Assembly: GCA_036003885.1 (NCBI GenBank)
Contig: DASYSA010000137.1
Span: 1 to 22,473, forward strand
Direction: 5' to 3'
DNA: 22,473 bases
Source of the DNA: DASYSA01 sp036003885
GTDB lineage: Bacteria; Acidobacteriota; Blastocatellia; UBA7656
The notes under the pieces were generated by a model. The model saw only the letters and a program-made list of their open reading frames with translations. It was not told where the DNA came from and did no database searches. How positions within the stretch are numbered: position 1 is the stretch's first letter; every line of letters begins with the position of its first letter. This document shows, piece after piece, positions 8,151 through 15,538 of the stretch. The translations under genes were made by a program, and so were the position numbers.

Positions 8151-9047
8151 CTACGGTGTCAGCAGTCCGCGCAGCTTGAGCCAGTCGGCCAGACGACTCG
8201 ACCACGTCGCCAGGATCGGATCTGCCCCCGCGAGGCCGACTCCATGCTTGCCTCGCTGGTAGATGTGAATCTCCGCGGGCACCCTCGCCTTTCGAAGAGC
8301 GAGGTAGAAGGCGACGCTGTTCTCAGCCGGTACCCCTGTGTCTTCGTCGGTGTGAAAGAGGAATGTCGGCGGAGTCTGAGGCGTAACCTGCTTCTCGTTA
8401 GACAGGTTCTCCACGAGCTTCGGATCAGGTTTTTCTCCGAGCAGGTTGTTGCGCGAGCCGACGTGTGTGTATTCAGCGCTGAAGGAGATGACCGGATAAG
8501 CGAGGATCATGAAGTCGGGCCGCGAGCTCATCCGATCGATGGGGTCGGTCGCACTCGCGTTCCCGGCGTCGAAGTGCGTTCCAACGGTGGAAGCCAGGTG
8601 CCCGCCCGCTGAAAAACCCCAGATGCCGAGTCTGTCTCCCAGAAGGCCAAAGTCCTTTGCGTGAAGTCTCACGTATCGCAGTGCTCGCTGCGCATCCTGA
8701 AGCGGCGCTGGATGACGGTAGCGGGGTCCCAGCCGGTACTTGAGCACAAACGCCGCGACGCCGAGCGAGTTCAGCCACTCGGCGATCTGTTTGCCTTCGT
8801 GATCCATTGCAAGGTGACCGTAACCGCCGCCCGGGCAAACCACCACTCCGGCGCCGGTTGCCTTCGACGAGGCCGGTAAGTGAATGAGCAGCCACGGTTG
8901 ATCCGCGTCTTCTTTGCCAACCGCGCCCGGCGCTCCATTTGGCCAGAGCAGGACTGGATTAGGCTCCTGCGGCCGATTCTGAGCCAATGTGGCGATCGCC
9001 AGCAACATGGCGGTGATCGCTGTGAGTTGATTTCTCTGTCTTAACAT
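8151..9047 (-). CDS. Exported alpha/beta hydrolase, acetyl-xylan-esterase-like (BD-FAE family)
   Basis: This 298-residue serine esterase carries a signal peptide (hydrophobic residues 8-22, likely cleaved near ATLAQ). The catalytic set is visible: the oxyanion loop PGGGYGHL at 72-79, the nucleophile S146 in GFSAGG, the acid D236 in DEDTGVP and the base H268 in GKHGVGL. This pattern belongs to the family of acetyl-xylan or feruloyl esterases and related carbohydrate esterases. It likely removes acyl groups from plant or microbial polysaccharide fragments outside the cytoplasm (inference). The gene starts 16 bp after the stop of the MFS transporter and is probably co-transcribed with it. That suggests deacylation coupled to uptake of a small organic or sugar acid. 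Confidence 0.87.
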   Translation of the reverse strand: MLRQRNQLTAITAMLLAIATLAQNRPQEPNPVLLWPNGAPGAVGKEDADQPWLLIHLPASSKATGAGVVVCPGGGYGHLAMDHEGKQIAEWLNSLGVAAFVLKYRLGPRYRHPAPLQDAQRALRYVRLHAKDFGLLGDRLGIWGFSAGGHLASTVGTHFDAGNASATDPIDRMSSRPDFMILAYPVISFSAEYTHVGSRNNLLGEKPDPKLVENLSNEKQVTPQTPPTFLFHTDEDTGVPAENSVAFYLALRKARVPAEIHIYQRGKHGVGLAGADPILATWSSRLADWLKLRGLLTP

Positions 9048-9063
9048 GGATGCCTTCAGTGCG

Positions 9064-10386
9064 CTACGCAGTCGACTTCGAATCCTCTAGTGGCGTCACC
9101 GGATCGATTAGCAACCAGCAGAAGGTCCCCACGAAGTAGAGCGCCGCCGCCAGGTAAAGCGGGATCGTCCAGTTGCGAGCCGTGTGGTCCAGTATGTACC
9201 CCGTAATGACGGACGCCAGCGCCCCGCCGAAATTCCCCATCATATTCATGCTTCCGGAGAGCGTGCCTGTGTACTTGCCGCCTACGTCCATACAGGTTCC
9301 CCACGCCGGCGGCATCACAAGATCGTTTGAGAAACTCGCAAACCCCATCGCCACCATCGCCCAGACCGGATCCTGTATGTTGATTGACAGCACCAGTAAC
9401 AGTCCCGCGCCGCTGAACCCAATGCCCGCCAGCCAGCGGCGGGTTGCGGTAACGCTGCCAATCCGCCGGACGAGATAGCCTGAGATGTAGCCGCAGAATA
9501 TGCATCCGAGGCCCCCAAAGAACAACGGCATACCGGCGAGCAGCGCACCAGTTCCCAACTCCACGTGGCGAGCTTCCTTCAGGTAAGTCGGCAGCCACGT
9601 GATGTAAAAGGTCCAGCCATAAGTGAGCACAAAGTACTGGAGCCAAAGCAGCCAGACGGTTCGAGAACGCACAAACTTACCCCACGGTACGGGGCCGTGT
9701 CCCGCGGTCAACGACTCAGCCGGCGGCAGGATTGCACTCTCCGCCTCGTTCACGCTCTTGTGTTCTCTGGGATTGTCCCGGTACCAGCGATAGAAGATAA
9801 GAGCCCAGATGATTCCCAACGCACCGAAGATTTCGAACGCGCGACGCCAGGAAACGAATCTGAGTGTGAAGGCGACCAGAAGGGGCGTGAAGGCTCCTCC
9901 CCATCGCGCGGCAAGCCACATGAATCCCTGCGCCCTCACTCGTTCGCGTACCGGCAACCAGGTCGTGAAGGCTTTCGTGAGATTTGGAAAGCACCCGGCT
10001 TCGCCCGCGCCGAACAGAGTTCGAGTCACCAGCAGCGATGGATAACTCCAAACCCATCCTGTCGCCGCGGTGAAGAACGACCACCAGACGACAACTCGCA
10101 TCAACACCCTTCGGGCGCCAAGCCGGTCTCCCAACCAGCCACCAGGAACCTCGAACAAGGCGTACGCCCACAGGAAGACCGAGAACGCCCATCCCATCTG
10201 AGTCTTTGTAAGACCCAGATCATTGGTGATTAACGGTGCTGCCTGGGCGATGCAGATCCTGTCGATGTAAGTAATGATCGCGAGTGACGCAGCAAAGACG
10301 ATCACCCAGTAACGGGCATGTGTCGGCCGGGCCGGATCACCGGCGGCCATTGGCGGCCCATCAACCTTATCGAGGATCTTTGCCAT
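9064..10386 (-). CDS. MFS transporter, anion:cation symporter (sugar-acid/organic-anion) family
   Basis: This 440-residue membrane protein has about 12 hydrophobic helices and two halves, as usual for MFS. The N-terminal block YWVIVFAASLAIITYIDRICIAQAAP and the loop GWLGDRLGARRVL (the RXGXRR-like motif between TM2 and TM3) match the ACS family. That family includes transporters for glucarate, galactonate, hexuronates and phthalate. GAGEAGCFPNLTKA in TM4 is another hallmark. The substrate cannot be set from the sequence; a sugar acid or aromatic acid is likely. AAGGAG lies three bases before the ATG. The gene heads the minus-strand run that continues to lhgO and is divergent from the phosphodiesterase gene across a repeat-bearing region. 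Confidence 0.9.
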   Translation of the reverse strand: MAKILDKVDGPPMAAGDPARPTHARYWVIVFAASLAIITYIDRICIAQAAPLITNDLGLTKTQMGWAFSVFLWAYALFEVPGGWLGDRLGARRVLMRVVVWWSFFTAATGWVWSYPSLLVTRTLFGAGEAGCFPNLTKAFTTWLPVRERVRAQGFMWLAARWGGAFTPLLVAFTLRFVSWRRAFEIFGALGIIWALIFYRWYRDNPREHKSVNEAESAILPPAESLTAGHGPVPWGKFVRSRTVWLLWLQYFVLTYGWTFYITWLPTYLKEARHVELGTGALLAGMPLFFGGLGCIFCGYISGYLVRRIGSVTATRRWLAGIGFSGAGLLLVLSINIQDPVWAMVAMGFASFSNDLVMPPAWGTCMDVGGKYTGTLSGSMNMMGNFGGALASVITGYILDHTARNWTIPLYLAAALYFVGTFCWLLIDPVTPLEDSKSTA

Positions 10387-10478
10387 GTGCTCCTTGTAGC
10401 GTTGGTTCGGAGGAAGTGCTCGGTGACTTTCGAACTCGCCAAGTTTGCCCGTTTACGGCCAAACTGCGCAAGGAGGAA

Positions 10479-10558
10479 TTTCGAATTTCGAAACGCGAAT
10501 TTCGAAAATGTGCGACCTTCGAATTTGAAGTCATTGAAAGTCGCAATTCGAAATTCGC
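10479..10558. repeat. TTTCGAA heptads with inverted copies between divergent genes
   Basis: Tandem TTTCGAA TTTCGAA, a diverged ACGCGAA and another TTTCGAA lie near 10480-10507. The inverted form (GCAATTCGAAATTCG) follows at about 10543-10557, with a related TTCGAATTTGAA in between. The central TTCGAA is itself a palindrome, so several alternative stems are possible. The array occupies the middle of the 254-bp gap (10387-10640) between the MFS and phosphodiesterase start codons, which must also contain both promoters. I found no confident promoter there. The same heptad appears in opposite orientation at 19352-19372. Confidence 0.85.
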
Positions 10559-10640
10559 CTTTTCCTTTCCGCCTCTCTCTCTTTATATTCCTCTATCAAA
10601 CGTGGACCGCATACCACTCTCTCTGACCGAATGGAGACAT

Positions 10641-11723
10641 ATGCTGACTCAGACTGTTAAGGCACGCCGTCATCGAAGTCCAAACAAGCTCCTGGCGCTC
10701 GCAGGTATTTGTGCTTTCGCGTCGGGTACCGCTGCTCTCTCATCCGCCCGGTCACCAGCGCCTCATCAAGCGACCGCTTCAACCCCGCGCGCGCTGCTGG
10801 TAGCGCATCGCGGAGCTTCGGCTTATGCGCCCGAACATACCCTTGCTTCGTACCGGCTAGCTATCGAGCAAGGCGCGGACTTCGTCGAACAGGACCTTCA
10901 ACTGACCAAAGACGGGCGCTTGATCTGTATTCACGATCCGGATCTGGCCCGTACGACCAATGTCGCAGAGGTCTTCCCGGCTCGCGCGATCGAACGCGAC
11001 GTGCAGGGCGGAAAACATAAGCGCGGCTGGTACACGATCGACTTCACGCTCGCAGAGATCAAGCGGCTCGACGCCGGCTCATGGTTCAATCGTGCCAATC
11101 CGTTCGCGGCGCGCGACGCCTACGCAGGCGAGCGCATCCCCACCCTCGAAGAGACCATCGACGCGGTCGGAGGCCGGGCGGGCCTCTACATCGAAGTGAA
11201 GGAGTACGCCTTCTACAAGTCGCTCGGTCATGACGTAGCGGCGAAGCTCGCGGCAGTTCTCAAGAGCAAGGGGTTCGACCGCCCCGGGAAAGTTGAACGG
11301 ATTCTCATCCAGTCATTCTGGAAATCTGGTCTGCTACGAATGCGAGCGATAGCGCCGCAGTACTCGCGAATCCAGCTCCTGCCCATGGAGGATCCCGGGC
11401 GGGAAGAAGACTCCAGCAAGGTCACTCCTGCGCTGGCGAAAGAGATTTCGGATTATGCGCAGGGCGTGGGGCCAAGCAAGCAGATGATCAGAACCGCCGG
11501 TGATGTAGCGATTCTTCACGAAGCGGGACTGTTGATTCATCCGTATACGTTTCGGGGATCGACGACGGCGGCGGCGCGGCGGCCACTCGACGAGGTTCAA
11601 TCAAATGGTTCGACGATGCGTGAGAACATTCTGGCGGACATTCGACGCTTTGTCGGATTCGGAATCGACGGCGGGTTCACGGATTATCCCGATCTGTGGA
11701 AGCAAGCAGTCACAAACAAGTAG
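10641..11723 (+). CDS. Exported glycerophosphodiester phosphodiesterase
   Basis: This 360-residue enzyme is of the GDPD family. It hydrolyses glycerophosphodiesters to glycerol-3-phosphate and an alcohol in a metal-dependent reaction. The catalytic set is present: H56-R57-G58 with E65 (HRGASAYAPEH), E83 and D85 (FVEQDLQLTKDG) and H98-D99 (CIHDPDLARTTN). Residues 15-36 form a signal peptide after a basic N-region, so it is exported, like GlpQ. I place the start at the ATG at 10641, preceded by GGAG at 10633-10636. The frame stays open further upstream, but that stretch includes heptad repeats and has no family similarity. The glycerol-3-phosphate product would suit the GlpD encoded at 17749, although the two are not linked. 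It converges with the macrodomain gene. Confidence 0.92.
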   Translation: MLTQTVKARRHRSPNKLLALAGICAFASGTAALSSARSPAPHQATASTPRALLVAHRGASAYAPEHTLASYRLAIEQGADFVEQDLQLTKDGRLICIHDPDLARTTNVAEVFPARAIERDVQGGKHKRGWYTIDFTLAEIKRLDAGSWFNRANPFAARDAYAGERIPTLEETIDAVGGRAGLYIEVKEYAFYKSLGHDVAAKLAAVLKSKGFDRPGKVERILIQSFWKSGLLRMRAIAPQYSRIQLLPMEDPGREEDSSKVTPALAKEISDYAQGVGPSKQMIRTAGDVAILHEAGLLIHPYTFRGSTTAAARRPLDEVQSNGSTMRENILADIRRFVGFGIDGGFTDYPDLWKQAVTNK

Positions 11724-11793
11724 GCAGCGTACTGTAACAGCGAATTGATTGCGCTTTCTCATTAACAACCAACTTCAGTGACTATGAAAACGG

Positions 11794-12008
11794 CGGGCGA
11801 TTCCTCAGCGCTCTTGTAGGCTTGAATGAAGTCCCCAACCTGCCGGTTGGGGATTCGCGCGGTTCCTCAGCGCTCTTGTGGGCTGGAGTGAAAGATCCCC
11901 AACCTGCCGGTTGGGGGATTCGGGCGACTCCTCAGCGCTCTGTAGGCTTGAGTGAAAGATCCCCAACCTGCCGGTTGGGGGATTCGGGCGATTCCTCAGC
12001 GCTCTTGT
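11794..12008. repeat. 64-bp tandem repeat with three perfect 8-bp-stem hairpins
   Basis: The motif TTCCTCAGCGCTCTTGT recurs, with minor changes, starting near 11801, 11863, 11928 and 11992. Between these lie three copies of an identical hairpin, CCCCAACC-TGCC-GGTTGGGG, at 11833-11852, 11897-11916 and 11961-11980, exactly 64 bp apart. Linkers such as GGCTTGAATGAA and GGCTTGAGTGAA are also repeated. The array occupies most of the 292-bp convergent gap between the phosphodiesterase gene and the macrodomain gene and ends about 8 bp from the latter's stop. The hairpins have no T-tract on either strand, so they are not classical intrinsic terminators. They could still act as a bidirectional barrier or RNA-stabilising element. 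Frames are open through it, but none looks like a real gene. Confidence 0.93.
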
Positions 12009-12015
12009 TTGTCAT

Positions 12016-12576
12016 TCACTTGAACACGTGATTACTCAAAAACACTTCTGCGTCGCCCTGCGAAAAAAAGACAAGCCTCACCTCTTCCAACTGTCGATCT
12101 AATGCTATGAACTCCGCGATGGCTTGCGATGAAACTGCCGCCGCCTCTTCGCGCGGATAGCCGAAGGCTCCAGTTGAAATGGATGGAAACGCTATCGATC
12201 GCAGATTGTGCTGAACCGCGAGCGCCATCGAATTCATGTAGCAGTTGGCCAACATCTCCGCATCGCGCACTCCCCACCTGCCTTTGATTGGGCCCACCGT
12301 ATGTATGACGTAGAGTGCCGGGAGGTCGCCGGCCGTGGTGATGACGGCTTCGCCGGTGGGCAGTCCGTCGGGAAAGCGGGTCCGGCGGATTTCTCTACAG
12401 GCATCGAGGATTGAGGGACCACCGGCTTTGTGGATTGCGCCGTCAACGCCGCCGCCGCCAAGAAGGGTTTCGTTAGCCGCATTCACAATTGCGTCGACGT
12501 GTTGCGCGGTTATGTCCCCGACGAGCACTTTGACGCGGCCATCAAGAAAGGATCCAGGAATCTCTGTTTGAATCAA
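12016..12576 (-). CDS. Macrodomain protein, O-acetyl-ADP-ribose deacetylase (YmdB-like)
   Basis: This 186-residue single macrodomain binds ADP-ribose and, in YmdB-type members, hydrolyses O-acetyl-ADP-ribose or removes ADP-ribose from proteins. Key segments are present: VGDIT with D21, VNAAN (31-35), GGGGVDGAIH (40-49), IHTVGP (91-96) and the phosphate-binding loop STGAFGYP (134-141). All are near identical to the E. coli YmdB pattern. The start is TTG at 12576, preceded by GGGGAGA at a good distance. No in-frame ATG gives a better N-terminus. It follows the two hot-dog genes on the same strand (79-bp gap) and converges with the phosphodiesterase gene across the hairpin array. Confidence 0.93.
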   Translation of the reverse strand: MIQTEIPGSFLDGRVKVLVGDITAQHVDAIVNAANETLLGGGGVDGAIHKAGGPSILDACREIRRTRFPDGLPTGEAVITTAGDLPALYVIHTVGPIKGRWGVRDAEMLANCYMNSMALAVQHNLRSIAFPSISTGAFGYPREEAAAVSSQAIAEFIALDRQLEEVRLVFFSQGDAEVFLSNHVFK

Positions 12577-12655
12577 GGCGATGTCTCCCCTGCCTCTAGT
12601 CTGAGGCTAATCCGTCACCGTCTGCGCAAGATAAGGTCTGCCGATAGCCTTAATA

Positions 12656-13519
12656 TTAGCTGTGAGCATTCTCTTGCAGCTCGGACTTCACGCGTGGCCT
12701 GTAGATCGCCGTGTGGCGCACTTGTTGAACCACGCGCTCTCCGTTTGCAACCAACAACAGATTCAGGACGACGAATTCATGACCCTTACGCTCGTAGCAA
12801 TCCGCAACACGGCCTCGAACTGAAATCTCTTCGCCGTTCCGCGCCGCGCTCAGGTTTATGAGATCGCTGGAGGTATGGATCCAGGGTCCCAGTTCGAAAT
12901 TATGCATCAGGCTGTGATTTGCCATCGCAAGCAAAATCGCGGGATGCGCCACCGCATCCCCGCCATAATAGAGATCGAGACTCTCATCAATTCGCTGCAG
13001 GAATCCTGATTCGGCGTCTCTCAAATCGACTCTCTCTTTGAGAGTTCCGAGAGCCTTGCCGGGAATACACGTTTCACGCGAGGCCGGAGGTCTCGCCTCG
13101 TATGCTGGAAGATCCGCGAGCGGATAGTCCTCCAGTCGCGGCTCACCCAACCATCTCGAACTATCGTTCACTGTAGCCAGACCAGTAGCGCATGCCGTTC
13201 CGTCCTCGCGCCGGGCGATGACCGTGATCTTGAGTGGCTCGGAGCCGTCGTCGACTTCAGCGAGGACCTCGACCTCTTCACCTTCGTAGAACGGCTGGTG
13301 AAACCTGACCTGCATAGACCCGCGCTCGAGCCAGTCGTGCCGGAAATGAGCGACGATCGGAACGGTCATGTAGCCGTAGATGGTCACCCCCGGCACGAGC
13401 CCTCCACGAAAGCCGTAGCTAGCGGCGACCGTGTCATCGTGAATCTTATTCTCGGAGTCGGCGGACGTGTTGCGCGCGCGAACTCGATAGAGTGGAAGCT
13501 GGTCGTTCTCGGTCGACAT
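12656..13519 (-). CDS. MaoC-like double hot-dog protein, possibly non-catalytic
   Basis: This protein of 287 residues appears to have two hot-dog units. The first (about 10-115) carries NKIHDDTVAASYGFRGGLVPG. The second (about 190-275) carries GGDAVAHPAILLAMANHSLMHNF and QQVRHTAIYRPR. Related MaoC proteins hydrate enoyl-CoA or dehydrate 3-hydroxyacyl-CoA. The usual Asp of the D-x-N-P-x-H motif is replaced by Ser (S22) while N24 and H27 are kept, so hydratase activity is doubtful. I chose the ATG at 13519 because the product then begins at the recognisable domain. The frame stays open to a GTG at 13609 overlapping the upstream stop, but that extension is largely encoded by a 9-bp repeat. No good ribosome binding site precedes 13519. 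The start is therefore uncertain. Confidence 0.72.
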   Translation of the reverse strand: MSTENDQLPLYRVRARNTSADSENKIHDDTVAASYGFRGGLVPGVTIYGYMTVPIVAHFRHDWLERGSMQVRFHQPFYEGEEVEVLAEVDDGSEPLKITVIARREDGTACATGLATVNDSSRWLGEPRLEDYPLADLPAYEARPPASRETCIPGKALGTLKERVDLRDAESGFLQRIDESLDLYYGGDAVAHPAILLAMANHSLMHNFELGPWIHTSSDLINLSAARNGEEISVRGRVADCYERKGHEFVVLNLLLVANGERVVQQVRHTAIYRPRVKSELQENAHS

Positions 13520-13529
13520 AAGGGAAAGC

Positions 13530-13566
13530 CACGAATGACACGAATTGCACGAATGAACACGAATTG
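13530..13566. repeat. Tandem CACGAAT-type repeat, period 9-10 bp, at the junction of the two MaoC genes
   Basis: Four units follow each other: CACGAATGA, CACGAATTG, CACGAATGAA and CACGAATTG, alternating two forms. The array lies between the ATG at 13519 and the stop of the upstream MaoC gene at 13606. If translation started at the GTG at 13609, the array would encode about twelve residues rich in Ser, Cys and His. Confidence 0.88.
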
Positions 13567-13605
13567 TGACCAGAAGGGTTGTGTTGATCGGGTTGCATCG
13601 CTCCG

Positions 13606-14070
13606 TCACTCATAGTAACGCACCAGCCATTCGGCAACAAGAGAGGGCTTGGACCCGCCTTCGGTTTCGACGAGAACGGACCAGGTTATCTGGAATCCGC
13701 CGGGCACGTTTTCCACAGCTTGTAGAGTGAAGCGCGCGCGAATGCGAGAGCCTGCGGGGACCGGAGAGACGAAGCGCAAGCGGTTCAATCCGTAGTTGAT
13801 ACCCATCTTGAAATTGCCCTGCACCTTCACGGCCTGCGCGGCTAAGTGTGGGAGTAGTGAAAGAGTGAGAAACCCATGGGCTATAGTAGCGCCGAAGGGT
13901 GATTCGGTCCTGGCGCGTTCAGGATTGACGTGAATCCACTGATGGTCCTCGGTCGCATCAGCGAACTTGTCGATGTGCGTTTGAGTAACGTCGAACAGAT
14001 CGCTGACCCCGACTTCCTGACCGACGAGGGTTCTGAGTTCATCAATATCCGCGATGATCCGTGTTCCCAT
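13606..14070 (-). CDS. MaoC family (R)-specific enoyl-CoA hydratase
   Basis: This 154-residue single hot-dog dehydratase is of the NodN/MaoC type. The catalytic pair is visible as D42 and H47 in ATEDHQWIHVNPERA, followed by the FGATIAHGFLTLSLL block (59-73) that lines the substrate pocket. It probably interconverts enoyl-CoA and (R)-3-hydroxyacyl-CoA in the cytosol, as in fatty acid or polyester metabolism. The start ATG has a strong ribosome binding site, GGAAGGAG, five bases before the start. The stop (TGA) overlaps a GTG that opens the frame of the next gene, and both are probably on one transcript. A paired catalytic and degenerate hot-dog arrangement is plausible. Confidence 0.92.
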   Translation of the reverse strand: MGTRIIADIDELRTLVGQEVGVSDLFDVTQTHIDKFADATEDHQWIHVNPERARTESPFGATIAHGFLTLSLLPHLAAQAVKVQGNFKMGINYGLNRLRFVSPVPAGSRIRARFTLQAVENVPGGFQITWSVLVETEGGSKPSLVAEWLVRYYE

Positions 14071-14170
14071 GACTTCTCCTTCCAGGACGATATCTCACGG
14101 ATATTAGGCGTTACTGTTTGGCCTGTCCACCCGCGGGCATACCACTTAAAAGGGCGCCAAAAGAATTTGC

Positions 14171-14199
14171 TTGACACCAAATCATTCTCACCGTATATT
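14171..14199 (+). promoter_or_regulatory. Near-consensus sigma-70-type promoter for the arsR set
   Basis: TTGACA at 14171-14176 is followed, after exactly 17 bp, by TATATT at 14194-14199. Transcription would start near 14206, only about five bases before the first ATG (14211) of the regulator. The short inverted repeat GGTT-ATGC-AACC at 14208-14219 overlaps the predicted start and is a candidate operator for autoregulation, though it is short enough to be chance. Confidence 0.75.
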
Positions 14200-14210
14200 A
14201 CCACTCGGTT

Positions 14211-14567
14211 ATGCAACCAAAGAGTTATGAACCGATGACGCCGGAGGGTCTTGACGCAACGTTTGCCGCACTTGCGGATCCCACACGACGGGCGATTCTC
14301 GCCCGGCTTGCATCGGGTGAAGCGTCGGTGGCGGAGCTGGCGGGACCTTTTGCGATGAGCCAACCGGCCATTTCAAAGCATTTGAAGGTGCTGGAGCGGG
14401 CTGGCTTGATTTCTCGCAGCCAGGACGCGCAGAGGCGGCCGCGGCGGCTCGAGGCCAAACCGCTCGCGGAAGCTACCGAATGGCTGGAAAACTACCGCCA
14501 ATTTTGGGAGGCCTCCTTCGAGCGCCTCGACGCACTGCTCGACGAACTGAAGACCAGGGAGAAATAA
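14211..14567 (+). CDS. ArsR family transcriptional regulator (SdpR-like winged helix)
   Basis: This 118-residue winged-helix repressor begins its domain with LDATFAALADPTRRAILARLASGEASVAELA. The recognition helix region is MSQPAISKHLKVLERAGLISR (residues 49-69). No metal-binding cysteines are present, so it is not a classical arsenic or zinc sensor. It matches the subgroup usually encoded next to AHSA1/SRPBCC proteins, as here. The start could be the ATG at 14211 (almost leaderless from the predicted promoter) or the in-frame ATG at 14235, which has a weak AAAGAG upstream. The domain begins after both. It most likely represses its own transcript. Confidence 0.92.
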   Translation: MQPKSYEPMTPEGLDATFAALADPTRRAILARLASGEASVAELAGPFAMSQPAISKHLKVLERAGLISRSQDAQRRPRRLEAKPLAEATEWLENYRQFWEASFERLDALLDELKTREK

Positions 14568-14603
14568 CATGAATCCACGGAGCGATAGAGGAGAATCATA
14601 TTG

Positions 14604-15098
14604 ATGAGCGACACATTGAAAGTTACGACGCCCTCGGACCGCGAGATCGTGGTCACGCGCGTCTTTGAGGCGCCACGCAGTCTCGTTTTTGACTGCATGA
14701 GTAAGCCCGAATTGGTCAAGCAATGGTTGCTGGGACCGCCTGGCTGGACCATGCCGGTCTGCGAAATCGATCTCCGAGTGGGCGGCCGCTATCGATACGT
14801 GTGGCGAGGCCCGGACGGGAGCGAGATGGGCATGGGCGGGGTCTATCGCGAAATTGTTCGCCCTGAGCGAATCGTGCAGTCCGAACTGTTCGACCAGGAC
14901 TGGACCGGCGGCGAGACGGTGGGAACGGCGCTCCTCACAGAGGAGGGTTCCAGGACAACGCTTACCATTAAGGTCCTCTACTCATCGAAAGAGGCCCGAG
15001 ACGGCGCACTCCGCACCGGTATGACCGAGGGCATGGCCGCCGGCTACGACAGGCTTGCCAAGCTGGTGGCTTCGATGTTGGCTGAGGAGGTCAAATGA
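14604..15098 (+). CDS. AHSA1/SRPBCC domain protein
   Basis: This 164-residue protein has the helix-grip (START/AHSA1-like) fold. Hallmarks are VVTRVFEAPRSLVFDCMSKPELVKQWLLGPPGWTMPVCEIDLRVGGRYRYVWRGPDG in the first half and GMTEGMAAGYDRLAKLV at the end. Such proteins bind hydrophobic ligands; their role in bacteria is largely unknown. They are frequently encoded after an ArsR regulator like the preceding gene (36-bp gap). GAGGAG about ten bases upstream supports the ATG at 14604 rather than the TTG at 14601. The stop overlaps the start of the next gene in an ATGA, implying translational coupling. Confidence 0.9.
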   Translation: MSDTLKVTTPSDREIVVTRVFEAPRSLVFDCMSKPELVKQWLLGPPGWTMPVCEIDLRVGGRYRYVWRGPDGSEMGMGGVYREIVRPERIVQSELFDQDWTGGETVGTALLTEEGSRTTLTIKVLYSSKEARDGALRTGMTEGMAAGYDRLAKLVASMLAEEVK

Positions 15099-15529
15099 CA
15101 AGTCAAGCGATAACACCGAGTATCCATCCCCGCCGGCTGTGGCGGAGCACGGGCGCCGTACTTCTGGGATTCTTCGCTGTCGTTATTCTTTCGCTGGGCA
15201 CCGACCAGGTGCTTCATTGGCTCGAGGTGTATCCGCCATGGAGTCAGGGGATGCACGAGCCGGGCTTGAATCTCCTGGCGCTGGCCTATCGAACTCTTTA
15301 CGCCGTCGTTGGAAGCTATATCACCGCGAGGTTCGCTCCGCACTCTCCGATGCATCACGCTTTGGTGGGAGGGGTAATAGGGCTCGCACTGAGTACGGCC
15401 GGTGCGATAGCCACGATCCCGATGAACCTGGGCCCATCCTGGTACCCTATCGCGCTTGTAGTGACCGCCCTGCCCTGTGCCTGGCTTGGAGGCGCTCTAT
15501 ACGAGCGAAGCGACAGGGCAGGACGCTGA
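15095..15529 (+). CDS. Small integral membrane protein of unknown function
   Basis: This 144-residue protein has four likely membrane segments: about residues 18-36, 60-76, 88-107 and 115-133. I do not recognise a named family. Weak features are a short basic N-terminus (PRRLW) and the conserved-looking SYITARFAP between helices two and three. It overlaps the preceding AHSA1 gene by four bases and ends 9 bp before the AlkD-like gene. It therefore belongs to the ArsR-led operon. A role linked to the AHSA1 protein's ligand is possible but unsupported. Confidence 0.8.
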   Translation: MTSQAITPSIHPRRLWRSTGAVLLGFFAVVILSLGTDQVLHWLEVYPPWSQGMHEPGLNLLALAYRTLYAVVGSYITARFAPHSPMHHALVGGVIGLALSTAGAIATIPMNLGPSWYPIALVVTALPCAWLGGALYERSDRAGR

Positions 15530-15538
15530 GATACCACT

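Noticed and set aside
8008..8205. Heptapeptide-like small protein read from the YTCTGAY array on the minus strand
   Set aside because: Open frame is a by-product of a stop-free 7-bp repeat; it overlaps the end of the esterase gene and has no start signals.
9565..10233. + strand open frame opposite the MFS transporter
   Set aside because: Composition is charged and low in family-like motifs, and the opposite strand encodes a clear 12-helix transporter.
10580..10590. TATATT as a -10 box for the phosphodiesterase gene
   Set aside because: No matching -35 at 16-18 bp upstream, so support is insufficient.
10284..10640. N-terminal extension of the phosphodiesterase
   Set aside because: The upstream open frame crosses the MFS start region and the heptad array and lacks family similarity; the ATG at 10641 gives a normal signal peptide.
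11833..11980. Three intrinsic terminators
   Set aside because: The hairpins lack a following T-tract on either strand; kept as repeats with a possible barrier role only.
11794..12008. CRISPR-like array
   Set aside because: The sequences between the hairpins are themselves repeats, there are only three copies, and no cas gene is near.
11822..12031. Small repeat-containing protein of about 69 residues
   Set aside because: The frame runs through the tandem array and changes register between copies, so the peptide repeat is not maintained; no ribosome binding site.
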